Shown: positions 8,565 through 17,950, counted from the first letter of the stretch. The stretch is 64,000 bases of DNA from Geobacillus kaustophilus (GCF_000948285.1 NZ_JYBP01000003.1:3224001-3288000), one strand, 5' to 3'. A program made the numbers and translations. Notes: generated by a model from the sequence alone, not told the origin.

Positions 8565-9932
8565 TTAATTTTTTGTATTTTTTATTTTAGATAGTAACCA
8601 TGCTATACTTTTTCGATATAAAACTATCGATAAAAGAAACATTATACAAAAATAAAATAATAAACCATAATACCAAGTAAAATAATTAGCACTTATTAAG
8701 AATGTTATACCATGTACTTCCAAAAAAAATATTTCTCTTTTTGTGCCTTTTAAGTAATTAAAATCAATAAAAATGGAATAGATATACCAAACTATATATG
8801 ATAGTAAAGTTGCAAATGCAATTGAATCCATAGAGCGAAACAATAGGAACGCTAAGCCGTTAAGTATTATTCCTACAACAAAAACCGTAAGAACTACCTT
8901 TAAGTACTTTTTCTCCTGTTTCCTAGCTTTATAAATATTTAATATTATTACATTTATAACCATCAAGTATGGAAATGTTGTAAATGATATTGCGATTATA
9001 CTTAGCGCTACCTCATATTTGGATAACAACAATTTGACAATAAAATCTAAAATAAAGTAAATACATCCTGCCAACGCTCCGATTATTAGTAAGATGTCTT
9101 TTATTAATATTAACGTATCCTTATCTTCATTCTTGGCAATATAGTTATAAAATGTTAAACCTACTCCGTTAATAATGAGTAAAACCATATTCATCATAGA
9201 GACTGCAAATGAATAATAAGCGAAATTTTTTATTCCAAAAAATAATTGAACAATCCAGCTTCCAATAGAGGAAATTAACAAAACACATATATTTCCAACT
9301 AGAATAAAAATGCCTACTTTATTATATTTTAATATACTTACTTGTCCCTTAGCTTTTATCCCTCTTGTATATTTGTAAAAATCCACCTCCATTATTATAT
9401 ATACAATTAAATATGTCACCACTGTAAATAATATATAACTGGTAGCACTTCTCTCTCTAAAAAAAAGTAACAAGCTAATTAATAGTAAATTTATTAGGGT
9501 GGACGTTATACTTATATAGGAGTATTTTTTAAATTGGCCAGTAGCTTGATAAAATAATTTATGGAATGATCCAACATTTAACGGTAATACTGAAAGAGCA
9601 AATAAAATATAAAAAATATTTTTAAATAGAAAGGCTCCTAAAAATATAATTGTAGCAATTGCTAATTGATACAAAAAAAATACATCGTGCTCTTTTCTTA
9701 ACACTTGCTTATTAACTAGGTCTCTATTTATTCCACCATATTTTAAATACATTGCATCTATAAATCCAAAATGGAGTAAACCAATATATCCAGCATAAAA
9801 TAAAAAAAGTCGATACTCTCCATAACTCTCTACACTTAAAAAGGTAGGAAGAATTAATCCTAAAACAACGTTAGATAATAATAATATTAAATTAGAAAAA
9901 ACTACTCTAAGCGCATTCTTAATAAACTGCAT
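8565..9932 (-). CDS. wzx: Wzx-type polysaccharide flippase
   Basis: This 455-residue polytopic membrane protein has about 12–14 hydrophobic segments starting at residue 10 (VVFSNLILLLSNVVLGLIL) and short basic loops. That is the layout of O-unit/EPS flippases of the MOP superfamily, which move undecaprenyl-linked repeat units across the membrane. The N-terminal FLSVESYGEYRLFLFY resembles the conserved first helix pair of these proteins. It is AT-rich relative to the core genes, consistent with transfer. It stands alone between IS66-3 and an IS remnant; its natural partners are the wzy and glycosyltransferase genes to the right. Confidence 0.85.
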   Translation of the reverse strand: MQFIKNALRVVFSNLILLLSNVVLGLILPTFLSVESYGEYRLFLFYAGYIGLLHFGFIDAMYLKYGGINRDLVNKQVLRKEHDVFFLYQLAIATIIFLGAFLFKNIFYILFALSVLPLNVGSFHKLFYQATGQFKKYSYISITSTLINLLLISLLLFFRERSATSYILFTVVTYLIVYIIMEVDFYKYTRGIKAKGQVSILKYNKVGIFILVGNICVLLISSIGSWIVQLFFGIKNFAYYSFAVSMMNMVLLIINGVGLTFYNYIAKNEDKDTLILIKDILLIIGALAGCIYFILDFIVKLLLSKYEVALSIIAISFTTFPYLMVINVIILNIYKARKQEKKYLKVVLTVFVVGIILNGLAFLLFRSMDSIAFATLLSYIVWYIYSIFIDFNYLKGTKREIFFLEVHGITFLISANYFTWYYGLLFYFCIMFLLSIVLYRKSIAWLLSKIKNTKN

Positions 9933-10230
9933 TTTTAATCACAACTTCCAATAATAAAATTTAAGTAAGGTAAATAAATTTTGAAACCTAATTATTTAAT
10001 TCTTTAATTTCGTAGAGGATTGGATTTTTCCTTGGTTAAATCATAATTTCCCCACACAGTTTAACTGTTGATAGCAATTAAAAAAATGCATGTTTCAGCA
10101 GTATGTTTTCTATATATCACAGATTGATATGGAGAGGTGGCTGTAGTAGGCTTATTTACCATAAAAAAGCTGTGACTGTTGTCTTTTGAGGAGAACCATA
10201 GCCATATAAACTCCATGTCAAGAAGAAAAT
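9933..10230. other. Gene-free AT-rich gap
   Basis: About 300 bp between wzx and a transposase remnant. I see no ORF, hairpin terminator or clear promoter. Confidence 0.5.
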
Positions 10231-11040
10231 TTATAATGAAGATGGTGCTGAAAAACTAGAGTAAAAACTCGAAGTTATGCAATGATACAAATACAATACA
10301 TGCAGTAAATACTGATGAAATTCGTACCATCTTGACTGTTCCAACCCGTTACTCTTTAACTCATTAAATACCCGTTCCATCTCGCGGCGAAGTCCGAACA
10401 GCCATTGGCCAAACCTCGTTTTCAAAAAGACAGGAAGAACCCGTCCATACGCATCTTTCCGCTCCTCGCTATTGCGGCGGTTGATGGGGGAAATGAATAT
10501 GATTTCTGCTGTTCGGCTGTTTGTCGAACCTTTTCGCTGTCATACGCGGCATCCCCTAATGTGAATTCCATATCCCATTGCCCCAAAGAAACAAGCAATT
10601 CTAGTGGCACTGCCGCATCATTCCGATTCGCTATGGTCAACACATGAGATAAAATAAAATGATTTCCTCCGCAGTAGTGCAGAGATGGAGCTTATATCCC
10701 TTTCAACCAGTGGTATCGGGTGGACACTCTTCACTTTGCCTGTGAATCGTAAAGACTGCTTCGAAGGGCCGTGCTGTCGATCCGCACGATTGGGGATATC
10801 GTACTTCTAGATCTTTGAACAGCTGTGCATGAAAAACAGGAAATCCCTGTTCCCGAAATCACTTCGCTGCGCGAGAAAACGTAGAAAAATGAGGGACTTC
10901 ACTAAGCCCGCAAGCCCGCTGAAAACAGCGAAAACGCTAATTTTCACAAGGAATCGATGGTAAAATAGGTTTTCAAAAAGAAACATTTCAATAACAATTT
11001 TTCGACACCAGCGGTCTTCTTGGAAATCATGATCGTGTTT
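10231..11040 (-). pseudogene. Degenerate DDE transposase (IS4/IS5-like)
   Basis: Pieces of one transposase appear in different minus frames. An upstream piece has VRIDSTALRSSLYDSQAK-like and GYKLHLC motifs (about 10660–10800). The middle piece is LTIANRNDAAVPLELL…FTLGDAAYDSEKV (10422–10643). The C-terminal piece is FGLRREMERVFNELK (10231–10425). At least one frameshift separates the last two. It is non-functional. Family assignment below the IS4/IS5 superfamily is uncertain. Confidence 0.65.
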
Positions 11041-11146
11041 ATCCCTTGGAAGGGTGTTTTTTGGTCACTTTAACTGTATATGATTCCAAGGTAGTGAATT
11101 TTTGTTTACATTTATGCATGAATCATGCGTTTTGCAACACGTTTTA

Positions 11147-12010
11147 TTATCTGTATTTCGATTTAAGCCTTTTGCTATAACTTAAACCAATTAAAACTAG
11201 AATTCTAAAAGTCAGAAAATATCCTAATGTTATTAAACAAAACCAAACCAAGTTATTTACTCTCCCGGTCATATACTTATTGATAAAAAGTATAATAAGT
11301 GTAACTGTAAACAATAAAGCATAGTATTTCACTCTAAAAGAATCATTGTTTTTCACAAAACGTTGCATCCCTATAAGATTATATTTCTCCTTAGTTGAAT
11401 GCTCTATGGTTCTAACTAACGGAAAAAATATTATACTAATCAATAATGGTATTAATGATTTTGAAAAAGGTACTACTAATAAAATAAAAGCATAATATTT
11501 AATGATATTTAGTAGAGCAAAAGTAAAAATGTTATATCTACTTCTTATAGTGTTATGAAGATAAAAAAAATAACTAACTCCTATAAGAGATATAAAGAAT
11601 TGAAAAGTATAGATTTTCACATTAAAAGTTCGACTAATTAAAAATAGAAAGATCAACGAAATTACTGATATTAACACTTTTGAGAGGATGATTTTCCAAA
11701 AATTTCCTCTTAAATACTCAACTTCACTCATCGTTATACGCATATTTGGTTTTTTTTCTTTTTTAATCGTAATAGTATCATTTACTATATATCCAATTTC
11801 GTACACACAAAAGAAAGCTAGCGTAGCTAGTAAAAAAGATACATAAGTATATAGTGATTTAACCTCTGAGAAATAGATAGTCATACTAAGAGTCGGAAAA
11901 AATATTAAAATAAACCAAGAGATTTTATTTAATTTGGTTTTAAATCTACTGTAGAACATGTAATATAGCGGTATATAAAATTTCACTTTATTAAACCTCC
12001 AGAAGTTCAA
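11147..12010 (-). CDS. UbiA-like polytopic membrane protein
   Basis: 287 residues with about seven to eight hydrophobic segments. The first cytoplasmic-type loop reads YIVNDTITIKKEKKPNMRI. This resembles the NDxxDxxxD…KxxRP loop of UbiA prenyltransferases, especially phosphoribosyl-decaprenyl-phosphate synthases, but the second and third acids are Thr and Glu. A later basic loop (RTIEHSTKEKYN) may be the second UbiA loop. It overlaps the preceding HAD gene by 20 bp, so the two are co-translated. I infer action on polyprenyl phosphate in the polysaccharide pathway. It could instead be an unrelated membrane protein. Confidence 0.55.
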   Translation of the reverse strand: MNFWRFNKVKFYIPLYYMFYSRFKTKLNKISWFILIFFPTLSMTIYFSEVKSLYTYVSFLLATLAFFCVYEIGYIVNDTITIKKEKKPNMRITMSEVEYLRGNFWKIILSKVLISVISLIFLFLISRTFNVKIYTFQFFISLIGVSYFFYLHNTIRSRYNIFTFALLNIIKYYAFILLVVPFSKSLIPLLISIIFFPLVRTIEHSTKEKYNLIGMQRFVKNNDSFRVKYYALLFTVTLIILFINKYMTGRVNNLVWFCLITLGYFLTFRILVLIGLSYSKRLKSKYR

Positions 12011-12638
12011 TATGGTTTAATTTCTTAGATAACCAAAAATTTTTGTTTTTCTTTTTTGAAACAATGAATCCCTTTGTAGCAATCTCTATAAGATCTAAAT
12101 CTGTTTTATTATCAGTGACAACAACTAAATCCGAGTATTGTTTGTATTCCTTTTTGAATATCTCTTTCTTTTTGAGTAAAATATCTTTATCATACTTGCC
12201 CGTTACCACATTGTCCTTAATTTTGAGTGATGAAGCATAAAATGCATCTGCATTTATTAGTTTCATCACTTCTTCAACTATGAATGAATATGAGCCCGAG
12301 AATAAAACAATATGATATCCTGCATTTTTATATTGCACAATCAAATCATATATCTGCTTATTCAATTTATATTTTACTAATATCTTAACAAATTCTTTGC
12401 TAGCCTTTTGAATATCTTCAAGCGAGCTACCATTTAAAAACCTGGTTGCAATTAACCTCATTAAATCTATTTTAGTAAGTTTATAAATTAAATGATTAGT
12501 AATCTTTAGAATAATACTCTTCCTTATTTTGTTAAATACACGAAATGTTTTATTATTTTTTAGATAGTATTCTAAAAAATCAAAAGTAGTATTAGAATGA
12601 AATATCGTCCCACAAACATCAAATAGTGCGATCTTCAA
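11991..12638 (-). CDS. HAD-superfamily phosphatase-like protein
   Basis: This 215-residue protein resembles the PSPase-type HAD-IB group. Motif I is FDVCGTIF (6–13): the nucleophile Asp7 is present but the second Asp is Cys9. Motif II is VLFSGSYS (about 111–118), a lysine cluster follows, and motif IV is VVVTDNKTDLDLIEIA. A helical cap lies between motifs I and II. It overlaps the upstream GT2 gene by 4 bp (ATGA) and the downstream membrane gene by 20 bp. HAD–UbiA pairs and fusions are known to process lipid-linked phosphosugars; that role here is inference. Confidence 0.8.
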   Translation of the reverse strand: MKIALFDVCGTIFHSNTTFDFLEYYLKNNKTFRVFNKIRKSIILKITNHLIYKLTKIDLMRLIATRFLNGSSLEDIQKASKEFVKILVKYKLNKQIYDLIVQYKNAGYHIVLFSGSYSFIVEEVMKLINADAFYASSLKIKDNVVTGKYDKDILLKKKEIFKKEYKQYSDLVVVTDNKTDLDLIEIATKGFIVSKKKNKNFWLSKKLNHIELLEV

Positions 12639-13585
12639 TTAACTCCCCCCTTTAAAACCTTTGAAAACAACCAACTAAATAACATAGAATACCCCTGTAA
12701 AGTTTCTTTAAGTTGTTTTAAAGAGCCCTTTGCAATAGCAATACATGATCTTGAGAAAAGTTCAACAGTTAAAGAAACAATAATTAAAATGATTGAATTC
12801 AATAATGAGTGGTTCTTAAGGGAGTATTGAATTCTGCTTCTAAGTGAGTAAAATAAACGTGTCGCTTTAATCTGTTCGGATACTCCACCACCCTTATGAA
12901 AAACTTGGGCATCTGCTAAATAGTAACTATAATAACCTTCTTTAAATGCTCTATAAGAAAAATCTACTTCTTCGAAATAAACAAAGAATCTTTCATCGAA
13001 TCCATTTAATTTTTCAAATAGCTCTCGACGGACTAAGAAAAATGCCCCTAAAACTTGATCAACCTGCCGATTTTCATTATGATCCCATGTTTCCATTTTA
13101 TAAGTAGGAAAAATATTAGGAGCTAAGCGATTTAAGCCAAAAGCTTTATTAACAAAATGTATTGCTTTAGGAAACTTTGAACAACTACGGTTAACGGTAC
13201 CATCTTCTTCTAGTAATTGAACCCCTATAATACCTATCTTTTTATTTTCTGGTTTTTCCATAAAGGATAATGGATTTATTAAAGAATTTTCAAATAACAT
13301 TGTATCTGGATTTAAAAACAGTAAATAATCAGCCTTACTATTTAATGCTCCTTGATTACAAGCGGCTCCAAACCCCTTATTCTCTTCATTGTATATAATT
13401 TCTAATGGTAATTCTTTTTTTAAATCTATTATGCTGCTAATCGATTCATCCTGGGAATTATTATCAACAACAACAACTCTATCTATTGAAAGACCAGTTT
13501 TATTTGTTTTAATGATAGAAGATAAACAATCTTTAAGCTGTAATCCACTATTCCAATTTACTATTACTATATCCAAAGTAACCAT
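12635..13585 (-). CDS. Family 2 glycosyltransferase (rhamnosyltransferase-like)
   Basis: 316 residues with a GT-A fold: VIVNWNSG at 6–13, VVVVDNNSQDES, and a nucleotide-sugar site at LLFLNPDTMLF in place of a strict DxD. FFVYFEEVDFSYR carries the ED acceptor-side motif, as in rhamnosyltransferases. A C-terminal hydrophobic stretch (LLNSIILIIVSLTVEL) may anchor it to the membrane. With rmlA-D nearby, a dTDP-rhamnose donor is likely but not proven. It is the first intact gene of a GT2–HAD–UbiA-like operon; the preceding gene is a broken wzy. Confidence 0.88.
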   Translation of the reverse strand: MVTLDIVIVNWNSGLQLKDCLSSIIKTNKTGLSIDRVVVVDNNSQDESISSIIDLKKELPLEIIYNEENKGFGAACNQGALNSKADYLLFLNPDTMLFENSLINPLSFMEKPENKKIGIIGVQLLEEDGTVNRSCSKFPKAIHFVNKAFGLNRLAPNIFPTYKMETWDHNENRQVDQVLGAFFLVRRELFEKLNGFDERFFVYFEEVDFSYRAFKEGYYSYYLADAQVFHKGGGVSEQIKATRLFYSLRSRIQYSLKNHSLLNSIILIIVSLTVELFSRSCIAIAKGSLKQLKETLQGYSMLFSWLFSKVLKGGVN

Positions 13586-13677
13586 CGTTATCCCCCCTCC
13601 CTGAAAACTTGTTCCTGCAATACGGGATTAGAACCTTAAAGAAGAGAAAGCCATATATATAATTCATATATATAATT

Positions 13678-14030
13678 ATTGAATCCATTGACTAGTCAAA
13701 GTTATATACTGGTCATGAAAAAAATTATTACCTAAAGGATATAGTGAGAGTGAATATAGATAAATATAGAAGCTCTCTTTATTAGTAGCTCTAATAAATA
13801 AGTCTGTATAAAGCCAATTAAAAATATAAAAATAGCAAAACACGCATTAATCCAAAATCCACATAATAAGGAAAATATACTGCATATACATTTGTTGCAA
13901 ATGGAACAAATGTGAACTCTTGGATCAATTGCGGAACTGGTACTTCAAAACCAATTTTATACAGTATCGCATTTACAAATCTAAAAGTATAAAAGAAATT
14001 AATATTTCCACTAACCAGTGTTTCTATACA
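13678..14030 (-). pseudogene. 3' fragment of a second wzy (repeat-unit polymerase)
   Basis: Two minus-strand frames together give the C-terminal end of an O-antigen polymerase. One reads FYTFRFVNAILYKIGF, then EFTFVPFATNVYAVYFPYY. After a frameshift near 13810 comes SFYIYLYSLSLYPLGNNFF, then HDQYITLTSQWIQ and a stop at 13678. The EF–VPF–TNVY–PYY and SQWIQ patterns are typical of Wzy. The 5' end is cut at about 14031 by an IS630-type remnant. It lies just upstream of the GT2 gene, so it was probably that operon's original polymerase. Confidence 0.7.
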
Positions 14031-14384
14031 AGTTTAGAGTGAAAAACAGACATAAGTAAGACTTTTAAGATGGGCAAAAGAATAGTCCAAACGCTTTATA
14101 CATATCTCGGAAAATCAATTTGTATTTATGAACTTTAAAAAGCCGACCTAATTGACTTAAATTAAAACCTTATAAATATATAAAGGTAAGAGTACAGGCG
14201 GAATTACCTTTAAGTTTTAGGAAACTTTTTCAATGGTATATTTTTTAATTGTTTAGTTTTTTAAACCTTTTTCTCTGGTAAATATATAATTGTTAAAAGC
14301 CATATCACCAAGAATAAAAAATATAGTTACAAAAGTTTTCTACTAACAAATTTATTGCTACAAAAAAAGTAATAAATAATATTG
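14031..14384. other. IS630-type end remnant and AT-rich debris
   Basis: The first ~100 bp (14031–14135) match the sequence just downstream of the IS630 transposase remnant at 17863–17965 in the same orientation; for example, both contain GACATAAGTAAG. The transposase itself is missing here. The remaining ~250 bp are AT-rich with no gene I can support. Confidence 0.55.
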
Positions 14385-14439
14385 TGGTTTCGTAACTATT
14401 CACCCCGATGCTAGTGTGTAAAGTAGCCCAGCACAAATA

Positions 14440-14465
14440 GGGCATTTCTGTCATAGAAAATGCCC
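14440..14465 (-). terminator. Hairpin at the transposase stop (IS66-2)
   Basis: GGGCATTT / AAAATGCCC stem overlapping the transposase stop, as at 6650–6675. Confidence 0.55.
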
Positions 14466-15913
14466 TACGTAGCGGAAAGAACACGATCTATCGTTTCGCC
14501 TGTCAACAGAAGACACAACGAGTCCCACACGTTTTTTTCGTGCTTGGTGAGTGTGGAAACGATGCTCCTTGCGATGCAAAACGACTGCGCGAACGTTTCC
14601 TGACGAAATGTACCCGAGATGTTCTCTTTGACTTTGACCATGCGAAGATCCCGTTCGGCTTGGTTGTTGTCAAAAGGAACGTGAGCTTCACGCAAAAAGC
14701 GCAACGCTTCTTCCTTTCGTTTTTGAAGTCGCCGAACGAAGGAGAGCGCTTTTTTCGGCAACGGTGTCATCCCTTCCAACTGATGGTTGGCTTTCTCGAG
14801 TATGCGATCATACACGTGCTCCCAACGTTTCGCTTCTTCTTCAGGAAGAAAGCCACCATGTTGTTCGACCACTTGTTTGGCATTTAATAGAAACGTGGTC
14901 ATCCGTTTTGCCCATGTATGCCCTTGTTCGATGAATCCTTTCAAGTCACGTAAATGATGGGCATGACAAAGGGCATGTGTGGCTTCGGTGTATCTCGGGT
15001 ATGTACCGAATGCATCATGCATCATCGTTCCTTTATATCGTGGAAGAATCCCGATTTCATCGGTTGCTTTCTTTCCACGAGAAGCGTGAGGAGCTAAGTA
15101 CGTATATGCGGATGTACAGGCGACATGAACCCAGGCCTGTTTGCCATCGATCCGCAAGCTCGTTTCATCGACATGCAAGATGTCCGATTGAAGCAATGCT
15201 TCCTCGATGATGTCCATGTTTGGTTCGAGTGCTTCGCGACCTCGTTTGACCATATTGACAAGTGTTCCTGTGCTGATCGGATGTTGATATAGCTCTTCCA
15301 TCATGTCACGTAAACGTTGATATGGAATCATTTGTATGTTGTATAAATACACGACAAGCGCCGTGATCCGTGGACCATATTGCACATGATTGGTGACGTG
15401 TGATGGGAACTCGGCTTGTTGCACGCATCGGCAATGTGGACATGATTTCACTTCGCGTTCATGTTGTGTCACTTCCATCGTCACGAGAGGCAGATCAAAC
15501 ACTTGACGGACATCGACTTTGAACGGTTTTACGTCACGCAAAGAAGACCCGCATCCTTGACACGTATCTACGCGATGGACGACACGATGGTGTGGATGTT
15601 CCACTTGACAGAGCGTCGTTCCCTCATGTCCCTCCTGTCCGCCAGGCTTTTTGCCAGACGGCTCGCGGGAGGAACGCTTTTTCTCAAAACGGTCGGAAGA
15701 TGGGGGCAGATGGCTATTAGAGCTGTTTTTTTTCGTGCGTGCTTCCAGCTCTTGAACGCGATACTTCAGTTGTTCATTTTCTTTGCGTAGCTGTTTGTTT
15801 TCTTGACGCAAATGTTCATTTTCTTGAATGAGTTGATGAATGAGCTGTTTTTGTTGTTGGACTTTGCTGATTAAGCTTTCAACCGTCAATACAGCTTGTT
15901 GTACCGTCAACAT
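14465..15913 (-). CDS. IS66-family transposase (ISBst12 subgroup), intact
   Basis: 482 residues from ATG 15913 (MLTVQQAVLTVES), with AAGGAGGTGA ideally spaced. The longer frame to 15937 would overlap that site and is rejected. A strong leucine/glutamine coiled coil spans about 10–60. Then come KKNSSNSHLPPSSDRF, zinc-finger pairs CQGCG and CPHC, and DDE residues in LHVDETSLRI, GTMMHDAFGTYP and FDNNQAERDLRMVKVKEN, followed by the C-terminal IS66 domain. It is the functional reference for the frameshifted copy at 1–1167. Confidence 0.96.
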   Translation of the reverse strand: MLTVQQAVLTVESLISKVQQQKQLIHQLIQENEHLRQENKQLRKENEQLKYRVQELEARTKKNSSNSHLPPSSDRFEKKRSSREPSGKKPGGQEGHEGTTLCQVEHPHHRVVHRVDTCQGCGSSLRDVKPFKVDVRQVFDLPLVTMEVTQHEREVKSCPHCRCVQQAEFPSHVTNHVQYGPRITALVVYLYNIQMIPYQRLRDMMEELYQHPISTGTLVNMVKRGREALEPNMDIIEEALLQSDILHVDETSLRIDGKQAWVHVACTSAYTYLAPHASRGKKATDEIGILPRYKGTMMHDAFGTYPRYTEATHALCHAHHLRDLKGFIEQGHTWAKRMTTFLLNAKQVVEQHGGFLPEEEAKRWEHVYDRILEKANHQLEGMTPLPKKALSFVRRLQKRKEEALRFLREAHVPFDNNQAERDLRMVKVKENISGTFRQETFAQSFCIARSIVSTLTKHEKNVWDSLCLLLTGETIDRVLSAT

Positions 15914-16082
15914 GCGATTCACCTCCTTGTCTATCAATATTCACATCATAGACAGGAAAACCAAAAAATATTCAGCTCACTTTATGAGGTGGCTGAATAG
16001 TTACGTGGTTTCACTACTATACTTACTTAGGTGTCTTGTTTGTTATAGAATATGCTCTTAATAATCATTAATCAATCCCATA

Positions 16083-17324
16083 CTATTTTTTTCTGAAAAC
16101 ATGAAACCCATTCTTCTCAACAATAGTTTTTACCGCAAGATCCTCCTCTAAATAATTGAGATACACTATGATGAATGGTAAAAGATACAATGTTCTAAAA
16201 TAAACTAGATTTGAAAATCCAATTTCAAATAACATTAACACAAAAAATAACAAATATGCTGTATTTTTTGATTTCAAGTTTTTGTAAAGAAACATGAACA
16301 GAGTCAAATAAATTACTAATGTAAAAAAGAATGTACCCCTTAAAGCTGTTTCTATTATACCGGAATCTGCATACATTAATTCCGGAGAGAATCCAATACC
16401 TACTCCTCTAAATGGGTTTTCTGAAATATATTCAAGATTATTTCGCAATCCTCCCGTTTGAGAATATCGACCAATAAACCCGTTTCTTTCAGAAGTTAAT
16501 TTATCTTGGATTAGAGCACTAAAGCTTTCTATAAAGTATCCTACTGAATCCCAATTAATAATAAATACTATTAAAAGAAAAAATGTTAGGCAGTAAAGAA
16601 AAATTGTTTTTTTTCTCAATAAAATAATTAAGAAGTACATTAAACCTATTAAAACGAACAAATAACCGGTAACCGAATTTAAGGCTACTCCAAGAATTAA
16701 ATAAGCAACAACTAAGCATAGATATAATACTTTTTTTGTTTTTTCGAAGCTTTTAAAGTTCAAAAATGCAAAGATAAAAAAGTAAAAACCAGCAATAGAA
16801 TGTGTAGAAAATGTTAAAACTGGTTTATCAAAAGCCATCATAAGTACCATTAATTCTGGGTAAAAGTCATTATAATAGTTAGTAAAGAATTCTTTGACTA
16901 ACAAGTTTTGATTTACAATAAAAAAACCTAACACTAAATTCAATATATTAACGATTATAAAAACTTTAGGTACAAGATTATTTACCTTTATGTCTTTTAA
17001 ATTTAAACAAAAAAGCACGGATAATAAAAAATAAAGAACACTAGCACCATAAGAGTATTCTACGAATGGGCTAAACAAAGTATTAACTGCTAAGATTAAA
17101 TTTATACAAATAAACGAAATCAAAAAAAATATATTTAATTTAAAATTTAGGAGTATGAGTAAAGCAAACATAGCCATAAGCAAAAATAAATTAACATATA
17201 ACATAACTTGAGATATATTTGAATTTATTGAAGTCGGCGTAAAAATCCCAACTACAAATAATAGAGCTACGATAAATGTATTTAGTTTTTGTTTAATTAA
17301 TCCCATTGAAATTTCTGACCTCAT
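16083..17324 (-). CDS. wzy: Wzy-type polysaccharide polymerase / O-antigen ligase-like protein
   Basis: 413 residues and about 11–12 membrane segments. A large extracytoplasmic loop carries ENPFRGVGIGFSPELM, the NP-x-GVGxG motif of the Wzy_C/O-antigen ligase family. The start at ATG 17324 has GAAGGAGA seven bases upstream. It is expected to polymerise flipped repeat units outside the membrane. It is AT-rich, lies alone between IS66-2 and an IS630 remnant, and is the only intact polymerase in the window. Confidence 0.85.
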   Translation of the reverse strand: MRSEISMGLIKQKLNTFIVALLFVVGIFTPTSINSNISQVMLYVNLFLLMAMFALLILLNFKLNIFFLISFICINLILAVNTLFSPFVEYSYGASVLYFLLSVLFCLNLKDIKVNNLVPKVFIIVNILNLVLGFFIVNQNLLVKEFFTNYYNDFYPELMVLMMAFDKPVLTFSTHSIAGFYFFIFAFLNFKSFEKTKKVLYLCLVVAYLILGVALNSVTGYLFVLIGLMYFLIILLRKKTIFLYCLTFFLLIVFIINWDSVGYFIESFSALIQDKLTSERNGFIGRYSQTGGLRNNLEYISENPFRGVGIGFSPELMYADSGIIETALRGTFFFTLVIYLTLFMFLYKNLKSKNTAYLLFFVLMLFEIGFSNLVYFRTLYLLPFIIVYLNYLEEDLAVKTIVEKNGFHVFRKK

Positions 17325-17389
17325 ATTTTTTCTCCTTCAAAGCAGAATAATAGATTATACTGCGGAAAATTATTTTCAAGGGATTTTCA

Positions 17390-17842
17390 AACTTTGTCAA
17401 AGGCAAGCAGCGAATCATTCCCACCTATGGAAAGCACTAAGGCGTCAAGCTGATCGGTACGTTAAATTACGAAACAGGTGACCTTTTTTGTGTAGAAGAA
17501 GAACGTTACGATGCCGAAGCCTTTCTCCAGTTTCTTCAGCGTGTGTTGGAACAATATCCGACTGGGAAGATCGTGATGGTGCTTGACAACGCCCGTATTC
17601 ACCATGCCAAACTCATTCAACCGTTTTTGGAAGAACACAAGCACCGCTTAGAGCTATTGTTTTTGCAGCCATACAGCCCTCAACTCAATCTCATTGCAGG
17701 GCTGTGGAAATGGCTGAAATCGGATGTGATTTATAACGCGTTCTATTCCTCTGTGCAAGAAATTCGTGCAAATGTGCAAGAGTTTATTTGTCGACTCAAT
17801 CAACAACCAGAACAAGCAATCGATCAGATTGTAAATCTTTAA
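17390..17842 (+). pseudogene. Truncated IS630-family transposase
   Basis: The C-terminal DDE half of an IS630 transposase: GTLNYETGDLFCVEEE, IVMVLDNARIHHAKL and FLQPYSPQLNLIAGLWKWLK. The 5' half is missing and a stop (TAA) lies near 17440. The usual PNPIE-type motif reads LNLIAGLW, so the third catalytic acid (Glu) is Ala. It is therefore dead by truncation, a stop and active-site loss. Confidence 0.85.
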
Positions 17843-17950
17843 TTCAACTTATACATATAAGTTCAGATTGAAAAATCGACATAAGTAAGGCGTTTAAGTT
17901 AGGCAAAAGAGCGATTAAGACGTTTTATATATGTCGGCAAATCAATCTGG
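17843..17950 (+). repeat. IS630 right-end sequence
   Basis: Non-coding tail of the IS630 remnant; a diverged copy lies at 14031–14135. Its outer boundary is estimated from where the neighbouring beta-helix reading frame begins. Confidence 0.5.

Larger units (their letters stand above)
14392..16004 (-). mobile_element. Complete IS66 (ISBst12-like), 1613 bp
   Basis: Terminal repeats are GTAACTATTCACCCC at 14392 and, inward from 16004, GTAACTATTCAGCC. A perfect 8-bp target duplication, GTGGTTTC, lies at 14384–14391 and 16005–16012. There is a single transposase gene. The size and duplication length agree with the described ISBst12 type. Confidence 0.96.
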
